A stretch of DNA of 53,999 bases from Bifidobacterium biavatii DSM 23969 (lineage in GTDB: Bacteria > Actinomycetota > Actinomycetes > Actinomycetales > Bifidobacteriaceae): contig NZ_JGYN01000011.1 in assembly GCF_000741165.1 (NCBI RefSeq), forward strand, positions 1-53,999, in the 5' to 3' direction. This document shows positions 1 through 8,909 of this stretch, piece by piece (the first letter of the stretch is position 1; each line of letters opens with the position of its first letter). The notes beneath the pieces are model-generated. The model made no database searches. It was not told where the DNA came from and worked only from the letters and a program-made list of their open reading frames with translations. The position numbers were made by a program, and so were the translations under genes.

Positions 1-1
1 C

Positions 2-712
2 GCCCCCGCCGCGCCGGACGCGTCGACGCCGGATTCGCCGAAGCAACGCCCGCAGACCATGTTCGCGGACGCGACCGGCACGTCCGGCTTTTCGGTGCAG
101 TCGATGCGCCAGATCATGCACCGTCCGCTCACGCCGATGCGCGACGCGGACGCCGCAGCCACGGCGGAACTGTGGTTCGACCCCACGCTGCGCGACGCGA
201 TCTGCATCTATCTGGACCGTCGGCCGTGCGGTGCAATCGTGGTCAACGGCCGTCTGCATCAGAACGCGGCGTTTCGCGACGGCATGATCGAGCACATGTC
301 GCTCGTGCCGGGCGGCCGGCCGTGCTACTGCGGTCAGCGAGGCTGCATGGACGCGTACTGCTCGCCCGAAACGCTGCCGGAGGACTACGAAAGCCTGCCG
401 GGTTTCTTCAGCGTGCTTGAGCAGGGCGAAACGCATCATCGCGAGCGTATGAACGAATGGCTGGATCGTGTGGCGCAGGCGATTGCGAACGTGCGCTCCG
501 TAATTGCGGGCGACGTGATCGTCGGCGGCGAGGCGGCGCAGTATCTCGACGACGACGACATCGCCGACCTGAAGTCCCGCGTGGCGAAGCTCAGCCCGTT
601 CGGCGGCGACGACCTGCGGCTGCGGCGCGGACTGTGCATGGACGGACAGCCCGCGTTGGGTGCTGCACTAAGCCTGATCGGAGACTGGCTGGACGCTAAC
701 AGCTGCCGATAG
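2..712 (+). CDS. ROK family protein (sugar kinase or NagC-type repressor), 5' truncated by window edge
   Basis: The reading frame is open from the first bases of the window, so this is the C-terminal part of a longer protein; the first internal Met is at 59. The segment CYCGQRGCMDAYC matches the Cys-rich zinc site of ROK proteins (CxCGxxGCxE type, with Asp in place of the usual Glu), and GGEAAQYLDDDD resembles the late conserved GG segment of the fold. ROK members are either glucokinases/N-acetylhexosamine kinases or xylose/NagC-type repressors with an N-terminal winged helix. The part that would decide between them lies outside the window. It is codirectional with glgX, 78 bp downstream, so it could concern glycogen or sugar control, but that is inference. 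Confidence 0.8.
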   Translation, partial: APAAPDASTPDSPKQRPQTMFADATGTSGFSVQSMRQIMHRPLTPMRDADAAATAELWFDPTLRDAICIYLDRRPCGAIVVNGRLHQNAAFRDGMIEHMSLVPGGRPCYCGQRGCMDAYCSPETLPEDYESLPGFFSVLEQGETHHRERMNEWLDRVAQAIANVRSVIAGDVIVGGEAAQYLDDDDIADLKSRVAKLSPFGGDDLRLRRGLCMDGQPALGAALSLIGDWLDANSCR

Positions 713-790
713 CCACGCCGATTCCGCCGCAGTTCCGCCCCGCCCCGCGTCTCGAACCGGTACGACACTCCCACAGGCCGCCCCGTTACA

Positions 791-3427
791 ATGGGAGCCA
801 TGAAGAACGCTATACCCCAGCGGTATGCGATACCGCACCGATATGCAACGAGGCCGGGCCTGTACTTCACCGAGGACGGCGGCGCGGATGCCGTGGTGCG
901 CTCGGAAACCGCCGATCAGGTATGGCTGTGCGTCTACGAGCCGGTCGACCAGCCGACCGCCTTTTTCAACGAGGCCGTGCGCATCTTCGAGGAGTCGCCG
1001 TCCCCGTTCATCAACCAAATCCACTCGCACGCGGTGTGCACGCGCATCATCGAGTCGCTGTACATGCGCGAAACGCTGTTCCGCATGGAGGGGCCGAACT
1101 ACGGCTTGTGGTACGTGCATCTGCCCAAAGCGTGGGACGGCATGCGCTACGCGTACCGCGTTGACGGCGTGTGGAACCCGAAGATCGGTCTGCGGTTCAA
1201 CCCGTACAAGCTGCTGCTTGACCCGTACGGCAAGGGCATCGACGGCAAGATGCAGCTCGATCCGGCCGCGTTCTCCTACAAGTGTGAGATCGGCACGGAC
1301 GGCCGCGTGCACGGCGACGCGTTCGGCGAGATGAGCACGGTCGACGCGCTCGGCAAAATGCCCGTGTCGGTGGCGATCGACGACCGCGATTCAACCAAGC
1401 ACGACGACGATCCGGTGCATCCGCACGTGCCGTGGAGCAAGACCGTGCTCTACGAGCTGCACGTCAAGGGCTTCACCGCGAACGCGCCGTGGCTGCCAAA
1501 GGAGCTGCGCGGCACGTACGCCGGGCTCGCACATCCGATCACCTTGGCATACCTGCAGGGGCTCGGCGTCACGTCGATCGAACTACTGCCGATCCAGGCC
1601 AAGCAGGACGAACTGTTCCTGCAGGAGCGCGGCCGGCACAATTATTGGGGCTATTCGACACTCAGCTACTTCTCCCCCGAACCCTCGTACGCCACCGAGG
1701 CCGCCCGCAAGAAGGGCGCGGGCGCGGTGCGCGAGGAGGTCATCAATATGGTGCGCGCGCTGCACGAGGCCGGGTTCGAGGTCATCATGGACGTGGTATA
1801 CAACCACACCTGCGAGGGCGGTGTGGAAGGCCCAACGACCTGCTGGCGCGGCTTCGACCCGCTGTCCTACTACCGCCGTCAGAAGAACGACATCGGCCAC
1901 CTGGAGGACACGACCGGCTGCGGCAACACGTTCAACTTCACGAACACGCACGTGCTCACGTTCGCAGTCGATTCGCTGCGCTACTGGGCCAAGCGCATCG
2001 GCGTGGACGGTTTCCGCTTCGACCTGGCCGCCTCGCTCGCCCGCCTCGAAGGCAACTTCACCAAGCACCACCCGTTCCTGTACGCGCTGCGTTCCGACCT
2101 GCTGCTCGGCAATCTCAAGCTCATCATGGAACCGTGGGATCTCGGCCCGGAAGGTTGGCGCACCGGCGGCTTCGGCCTGCCGTTCAGCGAATGGAACGAC
2201 CGTTTCCGCGACACAACGCGCCGGTTCTGGCTCACCAACACGCAGCCGGGCGTCGCCGGCACGATCGGCATGCAGGAGATGGCGACGCGACTGTGCGGTT
2301 CGGCCGACCTGTTCGCCACCGATCCGGGCCGCGGCTGCGTCGCGTCGATCAACTACGTGACCGCGCACGACGGCTTCACGCTCGCCGACCTGACCATGTA
2401 CAACACGAAGCACAACGAGGCCAACGGCGAGAACAACATGGACGGCTCGAACGTCAACCATTCGTCGAACTTCGGCGTGGAGGGGCCGACGCGCGACCCG
2501 GCCATCACGCGGCGGCGCAACCGCGCGGCAATGAACATGCTCGGCACGCTCATGCTCTCGCTCGGCACGCCGATGATGCTCGCCGGCGACGAATTCGGCA
2601 ACTCGCAGAGCGGCAACAACAACGCGTACGCACAGGACAACGACATCACCTGGCTCGACTGGAACTGGCTGTACCAGACCAAGAAAACGCCGGAAATGCG
2701 CCGTTTGGAAACCGTGTCGCGCCTGATCGCGATCCGCAAGTCGCTCGACCTGTACCATCACGAGGAGTTCTTCACGCTGCTCACGCAGCTCGGCCTGTTC
2801 AAGCCGTCGAGCCGCGTGCAGTGGTACCTGCCGGACGGCACCACGCCGATGGACCGCGACTGGTTCGACACGAGCGTGCGCAGCTTCCAGATGCGGCTGC
2901 TGTCGGCCAACGAGATGGACGTGCTTATCGTGATCAACGGCACCGACCAGGACTTGCACTTCCGGCTGCCGTCCGACTGCGAATGGCAGTGCGAATGGTG
3001 TTCGGCCGTGGTCAACGGCGAACAGCCGGGGCACGGCGTGCTGATCAAGCGGCTCAATCCGAAGCATTTCGACGACCGCAACTGGACGACAATCGTCAAC
3101 GAAAACGATCCGATCCACGATCTGGTCGAAACCGTGCAGCACGCGCTCGCCTCGCAGTCGAAGTTGGACCGCCCGCAGTACGAGAGCAACGATCCGGTCG
3201 ACAAGGACCCGCACATCAACACGATGCGCAACAGCGTGCCGGCCGCGGCGCACGACTACAACGCGATCCTCAACATCACCGACGCGATGGACCCCGACGG
3301 CGACGCGTCCACGCAATACGACGCGTCGAGCGGAGAGCAGATGCCGGCCGACACGGGCAAGTCGGACGATCCGAGCCTGTGGACGTTCCCATCGCTGTGC
3401 ATCAGCGTGATGCGGCGCGTACGGTAG
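791..3427 (+). CDS. glgX: Glycogen debranching enzyme GlgX (GH13 isoamylase type)
   Basis: Hydrolyses alpha-1,6 branches of glycogen and limit dextrins in the cytoplasm. An N-terminal CBM48-like domain (about 20-190) precedes the GH13 barrel. All four GH13 regions are visible: DVVYNH (about 334-339), GFRFD with nucleophile Asp411, IMEPWD with acid/base Glu447, and TAHD with stabiliser Asp527. At 878 residues it is longer than the usual 650-720, through a C-terminal Asp/Ser-rich tail. The start is uncertain: ATG 791 and ATG 800 are both possible and no strong Shine-Dalgarno fits either. The N-terminus carries an imperfect repeat (AIPQRYAIPHRYA). It ends 42 bp from the convergent lacI-type gene, with a shared inverted repeat between them. 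No signal peptide. Confidence 0.93.
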   Translation: MGAMKNAIPQRYAIPHRYATRPGLYFTEDGGADAVVRSETADQVWLCVYEPVDQPTAFFNEAVRIFEESPSPFINQIHSHAVCTRIIESLYMRETLFRMEGPNYGLWYVHLPKAWDGMRYAYRVDGVWNPKIGLRFNPYKLLLDPYGKGIDGKMQLDPAAFSYKCEIGTDGRVHGDAFGEMSTVDALGKMPVSVAIDDRDSTKHDDDPVHPHVPWSKTVLYELHVKGFTANAPWLPKELRGTYAGLAHPITLAYLQGLGVTSIELLPIQAKQDELFLQERGRHNYWGYSTLSYFSPEPSYATEAARKKGAGAVREEVINMVRALHEAGFEVIMDVVYNHTCEGGVEGPTTCWRGFDPLSYYRRQKNDIGHLEDTTGCGNTFNFTNTHVLTFAVDSLRYWAKRIGVDGFRFDLAASLARLEGNFTKHHPFLYALRSDLLLGNLKLIMEPWDLGPEGWRTGGFGLPFSEWNDRFRDTTRRFWLTNTQPGVAGTIGMQEMATRLCGSADLFATDPGRGCVASINYVTAHDGFTLADLTMYNTKHNEANGENNMDGSNVNHSSNFGVEGPTRDPAITRRRNRAAMNMLGTLMLSLGTPMMLAGDEFGNSQSGNNNAYAQDNDITWLDWNWLYQTKKTPEMRRLETVSRLIAIRKSLDLYHHEEFFTLLTQLGLFKPSSRVQWYLPDGTTPMDRDWFDTSVRSFQMRLLSANEMDVLIVINGTDQDLHFRLPSDCEWQCEWCSAVVNGEQPGHGVLIKRLNPKHFDDRNWTTIVNENDPIHDLVETVQHALASQSKLDRPQYESNDPVDKDPHINTMRNSVPAAAHDYNAILNITDAMDPDGDASTQYDASSGEQMPADTGKSDDPSLWTFPSLCISVMRRVR

Positions 3428-3432
3428 TCGCC

Positions 3433-3467
3433 CGTACGGCGGCGCGACCGGCGACCGTCGCCGTACG
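3433..3467. terminator. Inverted repeat between convergent glgX and lacI-type gene
   Basis: CGTACGGCG (3433-3441) pairs with CGCCGTACG (3459-3467) around a 17-nt loop in the 42-bp gap between two convergent genes. There is no T-run on either strand, so its action as an intrinsic terminator is uncertain. Confidence 0.5.
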
Positions 3468-3469
3468 CG

Positions 3470-4495
3470 CTACTTGCGGAAATCGACCGTCGTCTCGCGC
3501 GTGGTGACACGCGTGGACCGGACCGGACGCTCGACCTGCGGCCGGTCCGGTTCCTTGATGCGCTCGACCAGCGTGCGCACGGCGAGCTGCGAAACCTCGC
3601 GCGGCTGCTGCGAGATATTCGTCGGCTTGACCGCGAACCGCGGGATGCGCGAGTTCGGGCAGATGCTCACGAGCGTCAGGTCCTGGCCGAGCGTGATGCC
3701 GAGCCGGTCGAGCGCGTCCATGATCTGTCTGGTCGGCCGCGGCTGACGCGTCACGATCGCCAGATTGTCGTCGATGAGTTCCGAAATCGCGTCCAGCGCG
3801 GGCGTCGAGTCGGTTTGCGGCATCGGCGCGATGGAGAATTCCATGCCGTGCGCCTGCGCGTGCTCGCGCATCGTGCCGTACATGCCCTGAATGGTCAGGT
3901 AATTGCGGTTCGCCTCGTAGTCGTCGTCGAGATACAGCACGCGATGATGGTTGAGGTTCGCCAGATAGTCGACGATCACGCCGCCGACGTGCGTGTAGTC
4001 GAAGTAGACGAGGTCGAGCCCGTGCGCGTCGCGCGGACGGCCGAAGATGACGGTCGGCAGGCCGATTTCGGCGGCGACGGGAATGCGGTTGTCCTCGTCG
4101 GTGACGTCCATGAGGATGAATCCGTCGCAGATGTTACGCCCGTCCATGCGGCGCAGGCTGTCCGGGTCGGCTTGCGTGGTGTTGGTGATCACGTCGTAGC
4201 CGAGCCGGTATGCCTCTTCGATGATGGAGCTCAGGTACGGCGTGACGTCAGTGCCGTCGGATTCGTACGAGAGCCGCTCGATGAGGGTGATGAGGTTGGT
4301 GTGCTGCGTACGCAGCGTGCGCGCGCTCGAGTTGGGATGATAGTCGAGGATCTTCATCGCCGCTTCGATGCGCGCCTTGGTTTCCGCCGCGACCGGCCGA
4401 CTACCGTTCATGTAGTACGAGACGGTGCTTTGCGCGACGTTCGCGAGTCTGGCGACGTCACGGCTGGTGGGCCTGTGATTGCTGGTTCGTGGCAT
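3470..4495 (-). CDS. LacI family transcriptional regulator (copy 1)
   Basis: 341 residues, the normal LacI-family size. The N-terminus shows the LacI helix-turn-helix (TSRDVARLANVAQSTVSYYMNG, about 10-31) and hinge segment (LDYHPNSSARTLRT), followed by a periplasmic-binding-protein-like effector domain. The start ATG at 4495 has a GAAGGA ribosome site 9 nt upstream. It is a clear paralogue of the LacI gene at 11185-12267: the hinge and the following LTR-type residues are almost the same. An ATACGTAT octamer (4519-4526) overlaps a possible -10 (TATAGT) upstream, which suggests autoregulation. Probable targets are the GH115/transport genes in this locus; the effector sugar is unknown. It lies next to glgX, but no such octamer was seen before glgX. 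Confidence 0.93.
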   Translation of the reverse strand: MPRTSNHRPTSRDVARLANVAQSTVSYYMNGSRPVAAETKARIEAAMKILDYHPNSSARTLRTQHTNLITLIERLSYESDGTDVTPYLSSIIEEAYRLGYDVITNTTQADPDSLRRMDGRNICDGFILMDVTDEDNRIPVAAEIGLPTVIFGRPRDAHGLDLVYFDYTHVGGVIVDYLANLNHHRVLYLDDDYEANRNYLTIQGMYGTMREHAQAHGMEFSIAPMPQTDSTPALDAISELIDDNLAIVTRQPRPTRQIMDALDRLGITLGQDLTLVSICPNSRIPRFAVKPTNISQQPREVSQLAVRTLVERIKEPDRPQVERPVRSTRVTTRETTVDFRK

Positions 4496-4515
4496 GGCGG
4501 CGGTCCTTCATCCTG

Positions 4516-4526
4516 ACTATACGTAT
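4516..4526 (-). promoter_or_regulatory. ATACGTAT operator overlapping the lacI copy 1 promoter
   Basis: The octamer ATACGTAT (4519-4526) is shared with the three dual-octamer promoters of this locus. On the minus strand it overlaps TATAGT (4521-4516), a reasonable -10 box for the lacI gene. Single copy here; probably an autoregulatory site. Confidence 0.55.
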
Positions 4527-4611
4527 CGAACATAGCACCGAACGGCGCGGCACACGCTGCCGGGAGCACCCGCGATGCGGCAGGCGGCGCATGCTCGATT
4601 CACTGGTCACT

Positions 4612-4840
4612 GGTCACGCGATGGCAATAGCTGTTGAAATTCCATCGCGTGACCCGCCATCCAGTCACGCGATGGAATAACCGGGCAAAATGCCATCCCG
4701 TGATAGGACTGCGTACGACATAAGCGCAACACGCCCGGATTCCACGGTCACGCGATGGCAGTCTACCTCATCGACGCCATCCCATGACCAGTCATTGGGT
4801 CACGCGATGGAAAAACCGGACGAAATGCCATCGCGTGACC
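4612..4840. repeat. Array of four ~43-bp hairpin units with the arm TCACGCGATGG
   Basis: Four inverted-repeat units lie at 4612-4654, 4663-4705, 4746-4789 and 4798-4840. The left arm is GGTCACGCGATGG (first base A in unit 2) and the right arm is CCATCGCGTGACC or a version with one to two changes. Loops are 17, 17, 18 and 17 nt. Units 1-2 and 3-4 start 51-52 bp apart, as if a pair had been duplicated; the loops of units 2 and 4 resemble each other. The array fills much of the 460-bp gap between the lacI gene start and the 3' end of the first GH115 gene. No coding function is visible in this gap. Confidence 0.85.
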
Positions 4841-4878
4841 AGATCGTGCCGTATAAAGCCGGCTTGCGATCTTGGGGG

Positions 4879-4894
4879 TGTTTCACGTGAAACA
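4879..4894. promoter_or_regulatory. parS site (ParB-binding palindrome), perfect 16-mer
   Basis: TGTTTCACGTGAAACA is a perfect palindrome and equals the well-known bacterial parS consensus bound by ParB. It lies between genes, 62 bp past the 3' end of the minus-strand GH115 gene. parS sites normally cluster near the chromosomal origin and nucleate ParB-CTP clamps that load SMC. Confidence 0.88.
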
Positions 4895-4955
4895 TACACC
4901 CGCTCACGCCGGCCAAACGGCACGCCGACTGGGCGGTACGGCCGCCCGTGCCCGG

Positions 4956-7175
4956 TCAGTCGGCGTCCTCCCACTTGACGAGCATGGCGTCGAACATTTC
5001 GTCGTCGGTCAGATGGTTCTCGAGGTTGAGCAGCGTCTTGATCTTCTGCTCCTCACGGCTGTAGATGAAGTCGCGCTGCCACTGGAAGAAGTGCGGCCCG
5101 TCGCCCATCGTGCGCAGGTAGGCCATGAGCCCGGACAGCACCCACACGCTCTGCGCGATGTCGGTCAGGCATTCGTTCGCATAATAGCCGTGCCATACGC
5201 CGTGCTCGCGCGCCAGCATCGCCTCGCGCGCCCGCCGGAACTCGCGCCGGGCCAGTCCCGCGTGGAAGAACGCGTGCTGCCAGTCCTCGGCGAATCCCTC
5301 CCACAGCGCGCGGCACGTCAGGTGCGTGGCCTCGCAGCAGTGGCGGTACACGCGCGCATGCAGCGCGATCGAATCGTCGAACAGACGTCGTGCCCGCGGC
5401 GACATGACGGTCGCGGCGGCCGTGTCGCGATCGTCCAGCGCGGCGTACTGCGCGGCCCCGCGCGCGGCGATGCGGTCGACGACGGCGATCTGCTCGACCA
5501 GCGGCACGTCGCCCGCCGCCCAGCGCATGTCGTCGCAGCTTGCGTTGCGGTCGCGCATGAACTGTGTGACCAGCATGCGCGGACAGTGATTGAAGTACTG
5601 TTCGCCAGCGCGCTCGTCCCAGCGTTCGCCGTACGCGACGGCCGCGTCGAAGTAGCCGGCGTACGCGTCGGCCACGGCCGCAGCGTCGTGCTCGCCGTAA
5701 TACTCGGTTGCGAACGTGCGCGTGGCCGACTGCACAAACGTCGCCGCAGCATCGTCGACGGACGATCCGGCGAGCAGCGCGCCGACCGATGCAAGCGACG
5801 GTTCGGCCTCACCGGACGAAGCCGACGCGGACGACGAAAGCGTTGTCGTCGACGGAGCCTGCGCGATCGACGCAGCCGGCCGGGCCGCGCCGTCCAGCCC
5901 GGCGAGCCCGTCGCGCCACAGTTGCGCGATCAGGGAGAGGTAGTAGGCGTGCGGCTTGACGTTCGACGAGTTGATGATCCAGAACGCGTCGCCGCCGCGG
6001 GCGAGCACCTCGCCGAGCTCGTGTGCGATATGCTCCGGGCGCACGGGCAGCGTGGTGATGTGGTTCGCGGCCTGCAGGTCGTAGAACGACGCGTGGTAGT
6101 AGATGCCCTGCGCGCCGCGGTCGGCGGGGTTCGGCATGGCGTCGATGCGCGGATTGTGATTGCACTGCCGGCGCGTGACCATACGGCCGTAGCCGTTGTC
6201 GGACCAGATTTTGATGACGTCGTCGGGCAGGTCGAGCACACCCTTGCGGTAGAGTTCCAGCGTTTCGCCGTACAGGTAGACGCAGGTGCGCGCCTGCGGG
6301 TCGGCGTCGAGCACCATGCGGCGCTGGATGCGGATGATCTCGCTCATGAGCGCGCCGCGCTTCTCGTCGGTGTCGTAGGTCGGGTCGGAGTCCCAGAACG
6401 CGGAGTCGCCCTGGCCGCGGAAGCCGACGTTCCAGATGACGTGCTGGCCGCGGTGCGCTTCGAGCGATTCCTTCCACAAGCCGATGAACAGATCCTTGTG
6501 CTCGTCCCACGAAGGGTTGAGGTCCGGGTAGGCGGAGGAGAAGAGGCGCGCGCCGAGCGGTTCGGCGTGGTGCTGGGCGATGCGCAGGCCGCGCCGGGCG
6601 GCGGCTTGCGCGTGGTGCGCGGAGTTGTTGCCCGTGCCGGGGATGACCATCGTGCCGCCGCAGCGCAGCAGCGCCTCGAACACCATCTCCCACGGCTGGT
6701 CGGGGTCGTTGTCGAGCTGCCATCCCATGAGCAGCACCTCGTCGTTGACGAACCAGCCTCGGTCGGCCACGGCGAACGGCTGCGAAGCGAACGCGTAACC
6801 GTCGGGCACGGCGACCGGACCGGGCTTGCGTCCGGCGACGGCGGGCGTCCAGTCCATCCAGAACCACAGGTCGGGCACGCCAAGCAGTTCGCGGCTGATG
6901 TGGTACAGGCCGTAGATGAAGCCGAAGTCACTGCCAGCGATGACGCGCAGCACGCCGTGGTCCGCGACGACGCGGTACATCCCCTCCCCCAGCGACGGAT
7001 CGTCGGTCAGTTCGATGCGGGCCGTCACGTCCGCGCCGGGTGCGGCTGCCGCATCGGACGCCGCATCGCCTCGTCCGCACACGACGCCGAGGTCGCGCCG
7101 CAGGTCGGCGGCGGCCTGACGCACGGCTTCGGAACGGCCGTCCACGTCGATGGGAGTAAGGACGTCAAGCAACAT
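4956..7175 (-). CDS. Glycoside hydrolase family 115-type alpha-glucuronidase (copy 1)
   Basis: GH115 enzymes remove (4-O-methyl)-glucuronic acid from xylan and its oligosaccharides. Family-like segments are visible: YGLYHISRELLGVPDLWFW (about 92-110), RGWFVNDEV, GFRGQGDSAFW, KIWSDNGYGRM, GIYYHASF and WIINSSNVKPH. Start ATG 7175 is chosen because AAGAGGTGA precedes it at good spacing; GTG 7184 is the alternative and overlaps that site. About 739 residues with no signal peptide, so it acts on imported oligosaccharides. A Ser/Ala-rich segment (about 430-475) separates the catalytic part from a C-terminal helical part. It is a paralogue of the gene at 14326-16845. It has its own promoter with a dual ATACGTAT operator at 7211-7236. 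Substrate beyond a uronic-acid side chain is inference. Confidence 0.82.
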   Translation of the reverse strand: MLLDVLTPIDVDGRSEAVRQAAADLRRDLGVVCGRGDAASDAAAAPGADVTARIELTDDPSLGEGMYRVVADHGVLRVIAGSDFGFIYGLYHISRELLGVPDLWFWMDWTPAVAGRKPGPVAVPDGYAFASQPFAVADRGWFVNDEVLLMGWQLDNDPDQPWEMVFEALLRCGGTMVIPGTGNNSAHHAQAAARRGLRIAQHHAEPLGARLFSSAYPDLNPSWDEHKDLFIGLWKESLEAHRGQHVIWNVGFRGQGDSAFWDSDPTYDTDEKRGALMSEIIRIQRRMVLDADPQARTCVYLYGETLELYRKGVLDLPDDVIKIWSDNGYGRMVTRRQCNHNPRIDAMPNPADRGAQGIYYHASFYDLQAANHITTLPVRPEHIAHELGEVLARGGDAFWIINSSNVKPHAYYLSLIAQLWRDGLAGLDGAARPAASIAQAPSTTTLSSSASASSGEAEPSLASVGALLAGSSVDDAAATFVQSATRTFATEYYGEHDAAAVADAYAGYFDAAVAYGERWDERAGEQYFNHCPRMLVTQFMRDRNASCDDMRWAAGDVPLVEQIAVVDRIAARGAAQYAALDDRDTAAATVMSPRARRLFDDSIALHARVYRHCCEATHLTCRALWEGFAEDWQHAFFHAGLARREFRRAREAMLAREHGVWHGYYANECLTDIAQSVWVLSGLMAYLRTMGDGPHFFQWQRDFIYSREEQKIKTLLNLENHLTDDEMFDAMLVKWEDAD

Positions 7176-7210
7176 CGCAGTCACCTCTTGGGTTGGAAAT
7201 CAACATTGTC

Positions 7211-7264
7211 GATACGTATTTATTGATACGTATTTACTGTACTTGGGAATCTCAATACCAGCAA
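7211..7264 (-). promoter_or_regulatory. Promoter with dual ATACGTAT operator for GH115 copy 1
   Basis: Minus-strand -35 TTGCTG (7264-7259), 17-bp spacer, -10 TACAGT (7241-7236). Two ATACGTAT octamers (7226-7233 and 7212-7219) follow, 14 bp apart centre to centre, the first only 2 bp past the -10. A repressor bound there would block initiation. The same layout recurs at 11035-11090 and 12418-12478. Confidence 0.75.
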
Positions 7265-7412
7265 ACGGTTGCCGGTTCTTGCCAATGGCTCGCACGATTC
7301 GCACGAGCCGAGACACAATGGCGACCGGGAGCATCGTCGGTTCGTGCGACCGGCCACAGGCCAGCCAGCCGCACGAACCGACACGACGCATCCCGCCGGC
7401 CGAGCCGATCGA

Positions 7413-8726
7413 TCAGGCGCTGGCGATCGCGGTGTTCAGCTCGCTGATCATGGCCTTGGCGGCGTCGGCCGAGGACTGGTCGCCGAACATCACCTTCTGG
7501 CTGTAGCGGGCGATGATCTTGTCGAGGTCGGACGCGCCATTCGGCGTGATGGACGGGGCCTCGCCGAGCGTGTCCTGGATCTGGGACGGGAAGTCGAGCG
7601 CCTGCTTGTCGGTGCCGGTCGCGGAGTCGGCGAGCGCCTCGCGGATCTTGTTGTTGGACGGGATGCCGCGGTCGGTGCTCATGGTCTTGCCCGCGTCCTC
7701 GTCGTTGAGCAGGTAGTCGATGAGCTCGGCGGCTTCGGCCGGGTGCTTGGACTGCGAGGAGATCGCCCAGTACATGCCGGGCTTGAGGTAGCCGTACTTG
7801 GCGTTCTCGCCGTCGTTCGGAATGGGCACGAGGGTCATGTTGTCGGTGCCGGCGGCCTTCGCGTACACGGAAACCTGCGTGGACTGGGTGAAGATCATGG
7901 CCTGCTTGCCGGTAGCAAAGTCGCTCTGGTCGGTGGTGCCGGACGCCTGCTCGGCCTGATGGTCGGGAGTGCCGGAGATCTGGTCGCCGTGCGTCCAGTC
8001 GTAGGCCATCTGCAGGTAGCTGGCGAGCGTGTCCTCGGAGATCGCAACCTTGCCGTCCTTGAACAGGTTCTCGTTGTGCTGGCGGGCCCACAGCTGCAGG
8101 CTCATGCCGTTGTTGAGCGGCGCGATGCCGACAGTTTCGCCGTTGGACTTGTCGACGACCTGCTTGGCAAACGCCTTGAGATCATCCCATGTCCAGTTGG
8201 ATGTGTCGGGCACGGTCAGGCCGAGGCTCTTGATGACGTCGTTGTTGAGCACGACGCCGAACGCGGTGGAGGAGACGGGGGCCGCGTATTGCGTGCCGTC
8301 GACCTTGCCCATGTCGCGCAGGGATTCGTCCATGCCGCTCAGGTCGAGGTACTTGGACGTGGTGTCGAGGTCGACAAGCGAGCCCTGCGAGGCGTAAGAG
8401 GCGAGGTACAGCTCATCCATCTGCATGACGTCGGGCGAGTTCTTGCCGGCGGTGTCGGTGGCGAGCTTGTCCCAGTAGCCGGACCAGTCGTTGTAGGTCA
8501 TGTCGACCTTGATGTTCGGATGCTTCTCCTCGAAGCCCTTGATGACCTCTTCGGTGAGCTTGACGCGGCTGTCAGATCCCCAGTAGCCGATGCGGATGGT
8601 CACGTCGCCGTCGGATGCCTTGACTTCGCCGGTTGCCCCTCCGGCCTTGGTGCCGCAGCCGGACAGGGCGAGCGCGGCAGCGGACACGGCGGCGGCCGCG
8701 ACGATCCACTTCTTCATGGACTTCAT
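7413..8726 (-). CDS. Sugar ABC transporter solute-binding lipoprotein (family 1 SBP)
   Basis: 437 residues with a lipoprotein signal (MKSMKKWIV..., lipobox LSGC, Cys24) and a mature family-1 extracellular solute-binding fold (IRIGYWGSDSRVKLTEEVIKGFEEKHPNIKVDMTY near the start). Captures an oligosaccharide outside the cell and delivers it to the membrane permeases. The start at 8726 has AAAGGAG 6 nt upstream. It lies 183 bp downstream of the two permease genes on the same strand and is probably cotranscribed. A GC hairpin in that gap could set a different level for the binding protein. No ATPase gene is present in the locus; bifidobacteria often share one MsmK-type ATPase among several importers (established for related systems, inferred here). 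Ligand probably acidic oligosaccharide. Confidence 0.93.
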   Translation of the reverse strand: MKSMKKWIVAAAAVSAAALALSGCGTKAGGATGEVKASDGDVTIRIGYWGSDSRVKLTEEVIKGFEEKHPNIKVDMTYNDWSGYWDKLATDTAGKNSPDVMQMDELYLASYASQGSLVDLDTTSKYLDLSGMDESLRDMGKVDGTQYAAPVSSTAFGVVLNNDVIKSLGLTVPDTSNWTWDDLKAFAKQVVDKSNGETVGIAPLNNGMSLQLWARQHNENLFKDGKVAISEDTLASYLQMAYDWTHGDQISGTPDHQAEQASGTTDQSDFATGKQAMIFTQSTQVSVYAKAAGTDNMTLVPIPNDGENAKYGYLKPGMYWAISSQSKHPAEAAELIDYLLNDEDAGKTMSTDRGIPSNNKIREALADSATGTDKQALDFPSQIQDTLGEAPSITPNGASDLDKIIARYSQKVMFGDQSSADAAKAMISELNTAIASA

Positions 8727-8857
8727 GGTTATCTCCTTTGATATTTCCTTATCGAAAAACTTGGGTTGTCGGTTGTTTGGTTGATACGGATAGCGCTCCG
8801 TCCGCTTGCCTTGGCAAGTGGCGCGGACGCGTGCGGCATCAAGGCGTACCGAGGGAA

Positions 8858-8874
8858 GCTGTGCTCAGCACAGC
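8858..8874. repeat. Intercistronic hairpin between permease and SBP genes
   Basis: GCTGTGCT and AGCACAGC form an 8-bp stem with a 1-nt centre, flanked by CGAGG on both sides (8849-8853 and 8878-8882 region). It lies in the 183-bp gap of the permease-SBP unit. No T-run follows, so an mRNA-stability or partial attenuation role is more likely than full termination. Confidence 0.5.
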
Positions 8875-8909
8875 GACCGAGGAACAACACGGATGACGCT
8901 CCGTCCGCG

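Noticed and set aside
4612..4840. CRISPR array
   Set aside because: Repeats are short inverted arms of 13 bp with 17-18 nt loops, not direct repeats of 24-40 bp with uniform spacers, and no cas gene is in the window.
4872..7226. 784-codon plus-strand open frame opposite GH115 copy 1 (and a 577-codon frame opposite glgX at 1583-3316)
   Set aside because: Arg/Val/Asp-rich composition without any family signal; antisense frames of this kind arise in GC-rich DNA. The opposite strand carries recognisable enzymes.
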